DNA of 46,534 nt from Pseudomonadales bacterium. Lineage in GTDB: Bacteria > Pseudomonadota > Gammaproteobacteria > Pseudomonadales > Azotimanducaceae. This document shows positions 1 through 6,988 of the stretch, piece after piece. Numbering within the stretch: position 1 is the first letter of the stretch; the number at the start of each line of letters is the position of its first letter. Under the pieces are notes generated by a model. It did no database searches and had not been told where the DNA came from. It saw only the letters and a list, made by a program, of their open reading frames with translations. The stretch is from positions 1 to 46,534 of the forward strand of contig JALZVT010000019.1 in NCBI GenBank assembly GCA_023300545.1, given 5' to 3'. The translations under genes were made by a program, and so were the position numbers.

Positions 1-486
1 CAACTTGATCTTGCCATCTACAACGCAGGCAACAATACGCCCGGTCGCATCCGTGATATGGAAGCCGAATATTTCGAAGCCAGCTGGCGGGTCGGTTGTT
101 TTGGCGGTTTTCTGTTTGGCCGCGAAGCTGTTCGTCACATGGAGCAAACCGGCGGCACCCTACTGTTCACCGGCGCGAGTGCCTCGCTACGCGGAAGACC
201 CAACTTTGGCGCCTTTAACGCCGCCAAAGGAGCGCTCCGCAATCTCGCTCAAGCGATGGCCAAGGAATACGGACCCGAGGGCATTCACATTGGTCACGTA
301 GTCGTCGACGGTCCAATCGGAGGCGACAAAATAAAACTGGGGCTACCCGAATACGCGGCCAAGTTAGGCGAGGAAGGAATGATCGATCTCGAAGGACTCG
401 TTGACGCTTACGAGTATCTCTACAAACAACCAAGGTCTGCCTGGACCTTCGAAGTCGACGTACGCACATCGCTTGAGCGCTGGTGA
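1..486 (+). CDS. SDR-family oxidoreductase, C-terminal part (5' end outside window)
   Basis: The reading frame is open from the first base, so the N-terminal NAD(P)-binding half lies outside the window; 161 codons remain. The SDR structural motif NAG is visible at residues 8-10 of the fragment. The segment that should carry the YxxxK active site reads FNAAK (fragment residues 72-76): Lys is kept but the catalytic Tyr is Phe. A Ser-rich stretch (TGASAS, 57-62) precedes it at about the right distance. It ends only 6 bases before the acetoacetyl-CoA synthetase gene, so the two are probably co-transcribed. The Phe substitution suggests either a divergent SDR subfamily with another proton donor or a non-catalytic member. 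Fold assignment is firm; substrate is unknown. Confidence 0.85.
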   Translation, partial: QLDLAIYNAGNNTPGRIRDMEAEYFEASWRVGCFGGFLFGREAVRHMEQTGGTLLFTGASASLRGRPNFGAFNAAKGALRNLAQAMAKEYGPEGIHIGHVVVDGPIGGDKIKLGLPEYAAKLGEEGMIDLEGLVDAYEYLYKQPRSAWTFEVDVRTSLERW

Positions 487-492
487 GCACTG

Positions 493-2466
493 TTGCCCCC
501 GACAGTCACGAACAGCGCTGAAACACTATGGAGACCAACGCCTGAAACACTGGCGCGGTCGCACCTGACGCACTTCTGTCGCTCGTTGGAGCTGCCATTT
601 TACGGTCCCGCAAAACTTGATGGTTCAATACCGGACCATAAGTCCTTTGACTTCCCTGTGTTGCACCAATGGTCGATCGAACATCGTGACGAATTCTGGC
701 AGGGCGTCTGGCAACACTGCGGAGTTATTGGCGATACTGGCGGGTCACAAGTGCTTAGCAACGCTGAGCAAATGTTCGAAAGCAAATTCTTTCCCGATGC
801 CACACTAAACTTTGCAGAAAACCTGCTCGAGAACAGTCAGCCGGAAGACCAGACTGCGCTTATCGGTCGAACAGAAAATGGCAGCCGGCGCAGTCTGAGC
901 TGGGCGGAATTACGCACCAGCACGAACCGCCTCGCGAACCGCTTGAAGGCACTAGGGATAGCCCCCGGTGACCGCGTTGCCGCAGCTTTGCCCAATGGTA
1001 TCGATGCAGCAATCTCGATGCTTGCCACGACAAAGCTTGGAGCCATCTGGTCATCCTGTTCACCCGACTTTGGGGTCGATGCGATGACAGATCGTTTCGA
1101 ACAGATCGCACCAAAAATTGTACTGGGTTGCAGCACTTACAGTTACGCCGGAAAACACTTCGAGTGCATCGACAAACTCAACGCGCTCATGGAGAGGCTT
1201 GCTGCGACAACGGTGTTGATGGTCGATCCACTATCATTCCAACACGAACCAACTCAGGATGAAGAACAGCCCTACGTGCAGTTACCGTTCGCAGCACCCG
1301 TCTTCATAATGTTCTCTTCAGGCACAACCGGCGCACCAAAGTGCATCGTGCACTCCATTGGCGGCACGCTCCTGAAACAACGCAGCGAGCATGCGTTGCA
1401 TTGCGATCTCGGCCCAGACGATCGCCTACTGTTTTTCACAACCTGTGGCTGGATGATGTGGAACTGGTTACTCGGCGCCATGGCGGGCGGCACAACTATC
1501 GTACTCTACGACGGTTCACCGTTTCACCCAGACCCCCACGCGCTATTGGACATTGCACAAGAGGAGCAATTGACTCATATCGGAATCAGCCCAGGGTTTT
1601 TGTCAACGCTGTCAAAGCAAGACACAAACCTGAAGGTCTCCCACCCGAATCTTGTTCTGAAAAGCATATTCGCTACCGGTTCTGTACTACCTGATGCCTC
1701 TTTTCATTGGGTAGCTGAGCAATTTGGCACTGACGTACAGCTTGCCTCTATCAGCGGCGGCACCGATATTCTCGGTTGTTTTGCGCTCGGTAATCCATGG
1801 CAGCCCGTGGTTGCGGGAGAAATTCAGGGACCAGCACTGGGTATCGCACTGGCGTTTGTCGACGATGCAGGCTCCCCGAAAATTGGCGAAAAGGGCGAAC
1901 TCGTATGTACACGTTCGTTTCCATCGCAGCCGGTTGGCTTCTGGAATGACACCGACAACGTGAACTATCGAGCCGCCTATTTCGAGCGCTTTGATAACGT
2001 CTGGCATCACGGCGACTATGGCGAAATCAACGCCCACGGCGGCGTACGAATACACGGTCGATCAGACGCCGTGCTCAATCGCGGTGGAGTGCGTATCGGC
2101 ACAGCAGAGATCTATCGGCAGCTGGAGCCACTGCAGGAGGTCACTGAAGCGATCGTCGTTGCGCAGCGCTATCACGACGACAGCCGCATCATTTTGTTTG
2201 TGCGTCTGCAACTCGATATTGTTTTAGACGATGACCTGATCAAGCAGATACGCAAGCTTATCCGCACAGGAACTAGCCCACGTCATCTACCAGATTTGAT
2301 ATTGCAGGTGGCTGACATTCCGCGCACACGATCAGGAAAGATCGTCGAGCTTGCGATTACCAGTGTGATCAATGGCGAGCCCGTGAAAAATACCGGGTCA
2401 CTTGCGAACCCCGAAGCGTTGGCGGAATTTGGAGCATTTGCAGAATTGGAATTAGAGGCAGATTAG
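493..2466 (+). CDS. aacS: Acetoacetyl-CoA synthetase
   Basis: This is an ANL-superfamily adenylating enzyme of 657 residues, the usual length for acetoacetate-CoA ligase, which makes acetoacetyl-CoA from acetoacetate, ATP and CoA. The N-terminal part carries the acetyl-CoA-synthetase-type cap. The phosphate-binding loop FSSGTTGAPK lies near residue 275, SGGTD near 420, and the C-terminal catalytic Lys (RTRSGK) is Lys616. The start must be TTG: an in-frame stop of the upstream SDR sits 6 bases before it, and GGTGAG about 7 bases upstream can serve as the ribosome site. AacS is the best fit by length and motifs, but a related acyl-CoA synthetase is possible. It feeds ketone-body or leucine-derived acetoacetate into central metabolism, consistent with the hydratase, thiolase and dehydrogenase genes nearby. 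Confidence 0.88.
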   Translation: MPPTVTNSAETLWRPTPETLARSHLTHFCRSLELPFYGPAKLDGSIPDHKSFDFPVLHQWSIEHRDEFWQGVWQHCGVIGDTGGSQVLSNAEQMFESKFFPDATLNFAENLLENSQPEDQTALIGRTENGSRRSLSWAELRTSTNRLANRLKALGIAPGDRVAAALPNGIDAAISMLATTKLGAIWSSCSPDFGVDAMTDRFEQIAPKIVLGCSTYSYAGKHFECIDKLNALMERLAATTVLMVDPLSFQHEPTQDEEQPYVQLPFAAPVFIMFSSGTTGAPKCIVHSIGGTLLKQRSEHALHCDLGPDDRLLFFTTCGWMMWNWLLGAMAGGTTIVLYDGSPFHPDPHALLDIAQEEQLTHIGISPGFLSTLSKQDTNLKVSHPNLVLKSIFATGSVLPDASFHWVAEQFGTDVQLASISGGTDILGCFALGNPWQPVVAGEIQGPALGIALAFVDDAGSPKIGEKGELVCTRSFPSQPVGFWNDTDNVNYRAAYFERFDNVWHHGDYGEINAHGGVRIHGRSDAVLNRGGVRIGTAEIYRQLEPLQEVTEAIVVAQRYHDDSRIILFVRLQLDIVLDDDLIKQIRKLIRTGTSPRHLPDLILQVADIPRTRSGKIVELAITSVINGEPVKNTGSLANPEALAEFGAFAELELEAD

Positions 2467-2471
2467 AGACA

Positions 2472-2503
2472 GGGGTCAGAATTAATTCTGACCCCAATTG
2501 GGG
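2472..2503. repeat. Perfect 24-bp palindrome, copy 1, with a second overlapping palindrome
   Basis: Bases 2472-2495 are GGGGTCAGAATT followed directly by its exact reverse complement. The terminal CCCC is reused in a second perfect palindrome, CCCCAATTGGGG (2492-2503), so the middle CCCC can pair with either flanking GGGG. The element lies between the stop of aacS (+) and the stop of the MaoC gene (-). Nearly the same 24-bp core recurs at 31863-31886, also between convergent genes. There is no T-run, so a classic intrinsic terminator is unlikely. A REP-like dispersed element or a protein-binding site is possible. Confidence 0.85.
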
Positions 2504-2537
2504 GTGTCATTTCGCTCGGGCAGCTCAGTTGACAGGG

Positions 2538-2960
2538 CTAGCCATCAACCTTCGCAGCCGCGTATCCGGTCAGCACTTTTACGCCGTCCTGGTTTACGGT
2601 TTCCACTGACAGGTCGACAAAGTGTTCACCACCCTCTTCGCGCAGACCTTCAACGGTCGCTGTTGAGTCGAGCGTATCACCGGGCCAAACCTGGCTGGTA
2701 AAGCGCACGCCAAATTTCGACAGCCGGCCGTCACCAACGTGGTTAGTGAGCATGCGCCCCGTCATGCCCATAGTTAGCATGCCATGGGCAAATACCGACG
2801 GATAGCCCGCCACCTGTGTCGTAAATACCTCATCAGTGTGCAGCGGGTTGTAATCGCCAGAGGCGCCAGCGTATTGCACAATCTGCGTCCGTTTTAAATC
2901 TTCCACCAACCGTTCGGTATAGGTGTCGCCCACTTTTAATTCGCTTGCGTTCAATGCCAT
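2538..2960 (-). CDS. MaoC-type (R)-specific enoyl-CoA hydratase / hydroxyacyl dehydratase, catalytic subunit
   Basis: This 140-residue single hot-dog protein carries the hydratase-2 motif YAGASGDYNPLH, with the catalytic pair Asp36 and His41 and the conserved Asn38. The family reversibly hydrates trans-2-enoyl-thioesters to (R)-3-hydroxyacyl-thioesters. The gene immediately upstream (2972-3469) encodes a second, FAS1-like hot-dog protein, and the 11-bp gap suggests the two form a heteromer, as in known two-subunit dehydratases. A good ribosome site (AGGAA) precedes the ATG at 2960. The substrate cannot be told from sequence. Confidence 0.9.
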   Translation of the reverse strand: MALNASELKVGDTYTERLVEDLKRTQIVQYAGASGDYNPLHTDEVFTTQVAGYPSVFAHGMLTMGMTGRMLTNHVGDGRLSKFGVRFTSQVWPGDTLDSTATVEGLREEGGEHFVDLSVETVNQDGVKVLTGYAAAKVDG

Positions 2961-2971
2961 GGTGCCGATTC

Positions 2972-3469
2972 CTATTTCGAGTCAACAGGACGTTCGGTGC
3001 GAACACCAACGCCGGTTGCAGTAATGGCCAGTTCGCCGTTTTGATCCCGGTATTCAGTCACCGATTCGGTGAACACGAGCTTGCCGGAGCGCTTACCTTC
3101 TTTCTCCCAGGTTTTACCGGGCTTGGTTGTGCCGGTCAAAACGTCGCCGGGCTTAATATGCCGATGGTATTCGTAGTGTTGCTCGGCATGCAGACCGCCA
3201 CCGCCGCCTCCCCCGCCGCCACTGGAAGATTTCTTCACGCCCGTTGGCTCTTTGCCTGAACCAAACCAGTCTTGACCTGTCTTGGGTCGCAGAAAATAGT
3301 CAGGATCAAACTGCGCGCTGGACTGCGCAAAGGTTGGTGGTGCGATGACGCTACCGGGCTCGGTGCCCTTAGCGTACTCGTCGTCGTGATAAATCTGATT
3401 GTCGTCGCCCACAGAGCGCGCAAACATCATGATGTGACTTCCCTCTACCGGGAATTTGTCAATAGCCAT
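2972..3469 (-). CDS. FAS1-like (MaoC N-terminal-type) dehydratase subunit with a nine-glycine insertion
   Basis: This 165-residue hot-dog protein is of the kind that pairs with a MaoC catalytic subunit. The N-terminal part has the GDDNQIYH segment (residues 21-28) and the APPTF segment (43-47) typical of the family. In the middle, Ser81-83 is followed by nine consecutive glycines (84-92), then the conserved HYEYHRHIKPGD strand. The glycine run replaces the loop between the two halves of the hot-dog. The start is ATG at 3469 with a strong GAGGGG ribosome site. It lies upstream of, and is probably translated with, the catalytic subunit at 2538-2960. A 13-bp palindrome sits 26 bp upstream. Confidence 0.85.
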   Translation of the reverse strand: MAIDKFPVEGSHIMMFARSVGDDNQIYHDDEYAKGTEPGSVIAPPTFAQSSAQFDPDYFLRPKTGQDWFGSGKEPTGVKKSSSGGGGGGGGGLHAEQHYEYHRHIKPGDVLTGTTKPGKTWEKEGKRSGKLVFTESVTEYRDQNGELAITATGVGVRTERPVDSK

Positions 3470-3495
3470 GGTTTCCCCTCACAGTTACGGTTTTG

Positions 3496-3508
3496 AAACG
3501 TAACGTTT
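3496..3508. promoter_or_regulatory. 13-bp palindrome upstream of the dehydratase pair, candidate operator
   Basis: The sequence AAACGT-A-ACGTTT is a perfect inverted repeat centred on base 3502, 26 bp before the start of the gene at 2972-3469. Its half-sites resemble those bound by TetR-family fatty-acid regulators such as PsrA (AAAC/GTTT), but the spacing is not exactly the described PsrA pattern. No regulator gene is adjacent. Its role as an operator is an inference from position and symmetry. Confidence 0.4.
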
Positions 3509-3625
3509 TTGTTTCTAAGTGTCCGAACCCGAGTATCCACGATGGCTATCGAGCGGGCAACACGTCCGAGGGGGAATATTTTGTGCTAACTATTTGCCTT
3601 TCCGCTTGCTTTACTACTTGCCTTA

Positions 3626-4405
3626 CTACTTACCTTTGAAGACCGGCGGACGCTTCTCAAGAAAGGCTGAAATTCCTTCCGCCTTATCTTCCGTTTGAAC
3701 CAGAGCACCCTGGGCGTATTTTTCGAACATCAGCGCCGAGGCGAGGCTGCCTTCCATGCCAAAGTTAACCATCGCTTTCATCGTGCGCGGCACAAAAGGC
3801 GCAAATTGCGCGAGCTGGGTAGCCATGCGTTCGGCCTCTGCCAGCAATTCGTCCTGTTCTACCAGTCGTGTAATCAGTCCAATCTGCAGCGCCCGCTGGG
3901 CATCAATGGGATCGCCCATCAGCAGCATTTCCATACCCCAGCCACGGCCAACAATGCGCGGCAGGCGCGCGGTGGCGCCACCGCCGGGAATAATTCCTAG
4001 CTTGCCTTCGGGTGTCGCAAACCGGGATTGCGGCGTTGCGATGCGCAGGTCACACCCCAGTGCAACCTCAAGTCCGCCGCCCATACAAATACCATCGATA
4101 GCAGCTATGGTTGGTTTGGGCATGCGCTCAAGCTGATCCGCTAAGCCTTGGACTATAGGCTCCAGCGCCTTCTTCAGATCACGGTCGATCACTTCCGAAA
4201 GGTCACTACCGGCCGCAAATGCTCGACCGCCTGCACCGGTGATCGTCAGTACGCGAACACTTTCGTCACGCTCTACTAATCGAACCGCAGCCTGCAATTC
4301 GTCAAGAGTGGCGAGCGAAATGGCGTTGTGCTTGTCGGCTCTGTTAATGGTGATCAGCGCCATAGGGCCGTTCACCGCATAGAGTATGTTCTCGAACTCA
4401 GGCAC
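3626..4405 (-). CDS. Enoyl-CoA hydratase / crotonase-family protein
   Basis: A 259-residue crotonase-fold enzyme, the normal length. The oxyanion-hole segment FAAGSDL is at 63-69. Both glutamates needed for hydratase chemistry are present: Glu113 (GGGLEVALGCD) and Glu133 (FATPEGKLGIIPGGG). The likely reaction is hydration of an enoyl-CoA to the 3-hydroxyacyl-CoA during beta-oxidation. The start is GTG at 4405, inside the last codons of the DUF2959 gene (8-bp overlap), which implies translational coupling. The family alignment begins immediately at this start, so no later codon fits. Chain-length preference cannot be told. Confidence 0.9.
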   Translation of the reverse strand: MPEFENILYAVNGPMALITINRADKHNAISLATLDELQAAVRLVERDESVRVLTITGAGGRAFAAGSDLSEVIDRDLKKALEPIVQGLADQLERMPKPTIAAIDGICMGGGLEVALGCDLRIATPQSRFATPEGKLGIIPGGGATARLPRIVGRGWGMEMLLMGDPIDAQRALQIGLITRLVEQDELLAEAERMATQLAQFAPFVPRTMKAMVNFGMEGSLASALMFEKYAQGALVQTEDKAEGISAFLEKRPPVFKGK

Positions 4406-5060
4406 CCGCTTCGAGATCTTCTATGAACGCCTGTGACCGGGTAATCGCTTCTTCCATGTCGGCAATCAAAATCGATACGTCGTTTTCAACGGTATTGAGC
4501 TCGGAACGCAAACCAGAAATCGCCTGGGCATTCAGGTTGTGCTTGAGGAACAGCACCTGATCACGAAACACATTGAGCACCGGTTCCATTCGATTTTCGG
4601 CCTTACGCATAGACCCAAGAAGCGCTTTGTATTTTGTTTCGGTGCCGCGCAATTGCGCCTGGCTGGAGCGCTTCAAGTCTGCGTTGGTGTATTGCTCAAG
4701 CTCAGCGCGCCACTCTTTAAACAAATCTTCTGAAACGTCTTCTACATCATCGATGTGGCCCGACACGGTGGCCGCACGTTCACTGGCTTCTTCAAATTCG
4801 TCAGACAGGCCGTCGTACATGCTCTTTAGGTCACTGTCTTCAATATTCACCACACTCGCAAATTGATCGAGGGCGGTTTTGAACTGCTCTTTGGCTTCTT
4901 CCTGAGATTCCATCGCATCTTCGACGCTACTCACCAATAGATCGCGCTTCTCGTAGCCCAATTTTTCCCAGGCGCCATAGTAAACAGAGTCGCAGCCGCT
5001 CACGCCGGCAAGCAGCATAAGCGTGGTGCAAACGCTCGCGAAAGACATCATGCGTTTCAC
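4398..5060 (-). CDS. DUF2959-family lipoprotein
   Basis: A 220-residue protein beginning with a lipoprotein signal: a hydrophobic stretch and lipobox VSGC, with Cys23 as the lipidated residue. The mature part starts with the YYGAWEKLGYEKRDLLV block and an acidic, long helical region characteristic of DUF2959, and is predicted largely coiled-coil. The family has no established function. The start is GTG at 5060 with GGAGA 8 bases upstream. Its stop overlaps the crotonase start, an odd pairing of an envelope lipoprotein with a beta-oxidation enzyme. Asp24 after the lipidated Cys would, by the E. coli Lol rule, favour inner-membrane retention, but that rule may not hold here. Confidence 0.88.
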   Translation of the reverse strand: MKRMMSFASVCTTLMLLAGVSGCDSVYYGAWEKLGYEKRDLLVSSVEDAMESQEEAKEQFKTALDQFASVVNIEDSDLKSMYDGLSDEFEEASERAATVSGHIDDVEDVSEDLFKEWRAELEQYTNADLKRSSQAQLRGTETKYKALLGSMRKAENRMEPVLNVFRDQVLFLKHNLNAQAISGLRSELNTVENDVSILIADMEEAITRSQAFIEDLEAGA

Positions 5061-5138
5061 AGGGTTATCTCCAAAGTGTTGTCGAAATCGAACCGTGATT
5101 ATAGGTGGATAGCGTGAGTTTTATCAGCCCTGAAACGA

Positions 5139-5190
5139 AAAATCGGCGCGTTTCACTGCTCTCTCGCGAGAACGGAAACGTGCCGATTTT
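5139..5190 (-). terminator. Intrinsic terminator of the ompA gene
   Basis: Arms 5139-5154 and 5175-5190 form a 16-bp stem with a single G-T wobble. The 20-base loop itself contains TCTCGCGAGA. On the minus strand the stem is followed by a TTTTT run. It lies 54 bp past the stop of the OmpA gene and before the DUF2959 gene, so it separates the two transcripts. Confidence 0.8.
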
Positions 5191-5244
5191 AAGGCGGAGC
5201 CAGACTACATTCCGGCTCCCGCTTTCTTCAGTAGACGTTGAGCG

Positions 5245-6492
5245 CTACTGACGTACCTTCTGGGTACCCGCAACAACGGCTGATACGCGACGGTTAGCCT
5301 GACGGCCTTCCGCTGTATCGTTCGATGCCTTTGGACGCGTCTCGCCATAGCCGCCTGAGGTCAAGCGATCTGCAGCAACGCCACCCTGGCTAACCAGGTA
5401 GTTGCGAACAGAGGTTGCACGCTTTTCAGACAACGACTGGTTGTAAGCAGCTGCGCCGCGGCTGTCAGTGTGACCTTCGATCGAGGCATTAGCCGTAGGG
5501 TACTGACGAAGGAAATCGACAACCCGCTGAATTTCCGGGTAGTGATCACTACGCAGGTCAGCAGAGTTGGTGTCAAACTCTAAGTTAAGGTCAATAGTGA
5601 CCTCTTTTTCGAGTTCAACGTAGCAGCCTTCAGCGTCAACCTTAGCGCCGCGCTCTGAGCCAGGGCACTTGTCTTGATAGTCTGGTACGCCGTCGCCGTC
5701 GCTATCGAGTGCGCAACCGCGCGAATCAACCTGAACACCAGCTGGTGTGGTTGGGCAACGATCAACATCATCATTTACACCATCGCCATCAGCATCACCT
5801 GGACCCGCGAGCGCACAACCATCCGCGTCTACGGCAGTGCCAGCAGGCGTGTTCGGGCAACGATCGTCGGAATCGTAAACGCCGTCGCCGTCTGAATCAG
5901 TGGGTGCCTTGCCAGCGCCACCGAGGTTGCCCAGCATTGCGGTCAAACCCAGTTTAAAAAATGGCTGTAAGCCACCTTCGTCTGAACTGTAAATGCCGCG
6001 AACATCGCCGCGCAGCGACAGACGTTCATTCATATCGCTGAAGAAGCCGATACCAGCACCCACTTGATTGTCGCGGTTGCGACCAAGCAGACCGCCGCGG
6101 TCGGCATCCATCCGGCCGTAACTACCTACTAAGTAGGGCGTAAACGCCGCAGAGTCTATGTCGGTCAGCTTGTAAACCATATCGAACCAATATTGGTCGA
6201 TATCAATCTGATCGCCTTCACGACCCGCAGCTGTCACTTCGTGTTCACTTTTTAGGTAATTTATTTCACCCAGCAGGCGATCCGTAAAGCCATAACCAAT
6301 ACCCACGCCCCAGCCCAACTCGTTATCGTCATCCAGATCGATATCTTCTGGTGCCGCGTAAAAATGGGCAAACGGCGACAGGTAAAATTTACCCTGCGTT
6401 GGACCGTGTTCTTCTGCTGAAACTGTTAGTGTGAAAGAAGAAGCGATAAGCGCTGCTCCTGCTACCCCAAGTATTTTTTTATAAACGTTCAT
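5245..6492 (-). CDS. OmpA-family outer membrane protein with thrombospondin type-3 repeats
   Basis: The chosen ATG (6492) gives 415 residues and puts a signal peptide at the N-terminus, cleaved after VSA at residue 26; the frame runs open further upstream but without a signal. Residues 27 to about 205 form an OmpA-like beta-barrel. Then come three Asp-rich calcium-binding type-3 repeats (DSDGDGVYDSDDRCP, DADGDGVNDDVDRCP, DSDGDGVPDYQDKCP), each with Cys pairs. The OmpA peptidoglycan-binding domain begins near 296, with GHTDSRG and NQSLSEKRA. The protein would tie the outer membrane to peptidoglycan and may act as a porin. AGGAG lies about 11 bases upstream. A terminator follows, and a long leader with inverted repeats precedes it, as expected for an abundant, regulated porin. 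Confidence 0.93.
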   Translation of the reverse strand: MNVYKKILGVAGAALIASSFTLTVSAEEHGPTQGKFYLSPFAHFYAAPEDIDLDDDNELGWGVGIGYGFTDRLLGEINYLKSEHEVTAAGREGDQIDIDQYWFDMVYKLTDIDSAAFTPYLVGSYGRMDADRGGLLGRNRDNQVGAGIGFFSDMNERLSLRGDVRGIYSSDEGGLQPFFKLGLTAMLGNLGGAGKAPTDSDGDGVYDSDDRCPNTPAGTAVDADGCALAGPGDADGDGVNDDVDRCPTTPAGVQVDSRGCALDSDGDGVPDYQDKCPGSERGAKVDAEGCYVELEKEVTIDLNLEFDTNSADLRSDHYPEIQRVVDFLRQYPTANASIEGHTDSRGAAAYNQSLSEKRATSVRNYLVSQGGVAADRLTSGGYGETRPKASNDTAEGRQANRRVSAVVAGTQKVRQ

Positions 6493-6613
6493 GTTATCCG
6501 TTGCTCCTAGTCGAGACGATCTGGGCAAAACCTTTGTATTTCTTGTGGTTTTGTCCCGCAAACCTCGCGTAGGTTAGGCGAAGCACCCTGCTTTGTACAG
6601 CCAGCTGAACAGC

Positions 6614-6642
6614 CATTAAGTGCAAATTGTGTGCACTTAATG
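6614..6642. promoter_or_regulatory. Perfect 11-bp inverted repeat in the OmpA leader
   Basis: CATTAAGTGCA (6614-6624) and its exact reverse complement (6632-6642) are separated by 7 bases. The right arm also joins a second, competing 6-bp inverted repeat, CTTAAT/ATTAAG (6636-6653). It lies about 125 bp upstream of the OmpA start codon on the minus strand. It could be an operator or an mRNA-leader hairpin. With the OmpR/EnvZ-like genes next door, osmotic control is plausible, but I cannot identify an OmpR site. Confidence 0.5.
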
Positions 6643-6737
6643 AGCATATTAAGGACTTTTATTTGACAATATGTCCTGCAGCAGAGCGACGACCAAAAAC
6701 CAAAGGCGGTTGTTTGGGAGAATATTGTTCGCAGACA

Positions 6738-6776
6738 TAAAAAAACCCGTAAATCTGGAGAGGAGATTTACGGGTT
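6738..6776 (-). terminator. Intrinsic terminator of the OmpR/EnvZ-like operon
   Basis: A 13-bp perfect stem (6744-6756 with 6764-6776, AACCCGTAAATCT) surrounds a 7-base loop. On the minus strand it is followed by a run of T residues (complement of the A-run at 6738-6745). It lies downstream of the sensor-kinase stop at 6989. Confidence 0.88.
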
Positions 6777-6988
6777 AATGGTCATCGATTGGGTGAGCAT
6801 TGGAGGATAATCCGCCGCCCTCCCCGAGACCTATAGGGGATAGAGATTGCCTCAAGTATCTGTTTTGGTTTGGGCCGAAACCCGTTCCGCTTCAGTTACG
6901 GTGCCTATACTGCCCGTTGCGTGTTTCATGCGGATTTCTTCTCTCCCGCCATTTGTGACATTTTGTTTCAGGGGTGTACTGGCCACAT

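Larger units (their letters stand above)
6493..6988. other. Non-coding region between the OmpA and EnvZ-like genes
   Basis: I see no convincing gene in these 496 bases. They hold the upstream region of the OmpA gene (minus strand), including a perfect 11-bp inverted repeat at 6614-6642, and the intrinsic terminator of the two-component operon at 6738-6776. The stretch 6780-6988 shows nothing recognisable; short frames there lack ribosome sites and family resemblance. Confidence 0.6.
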
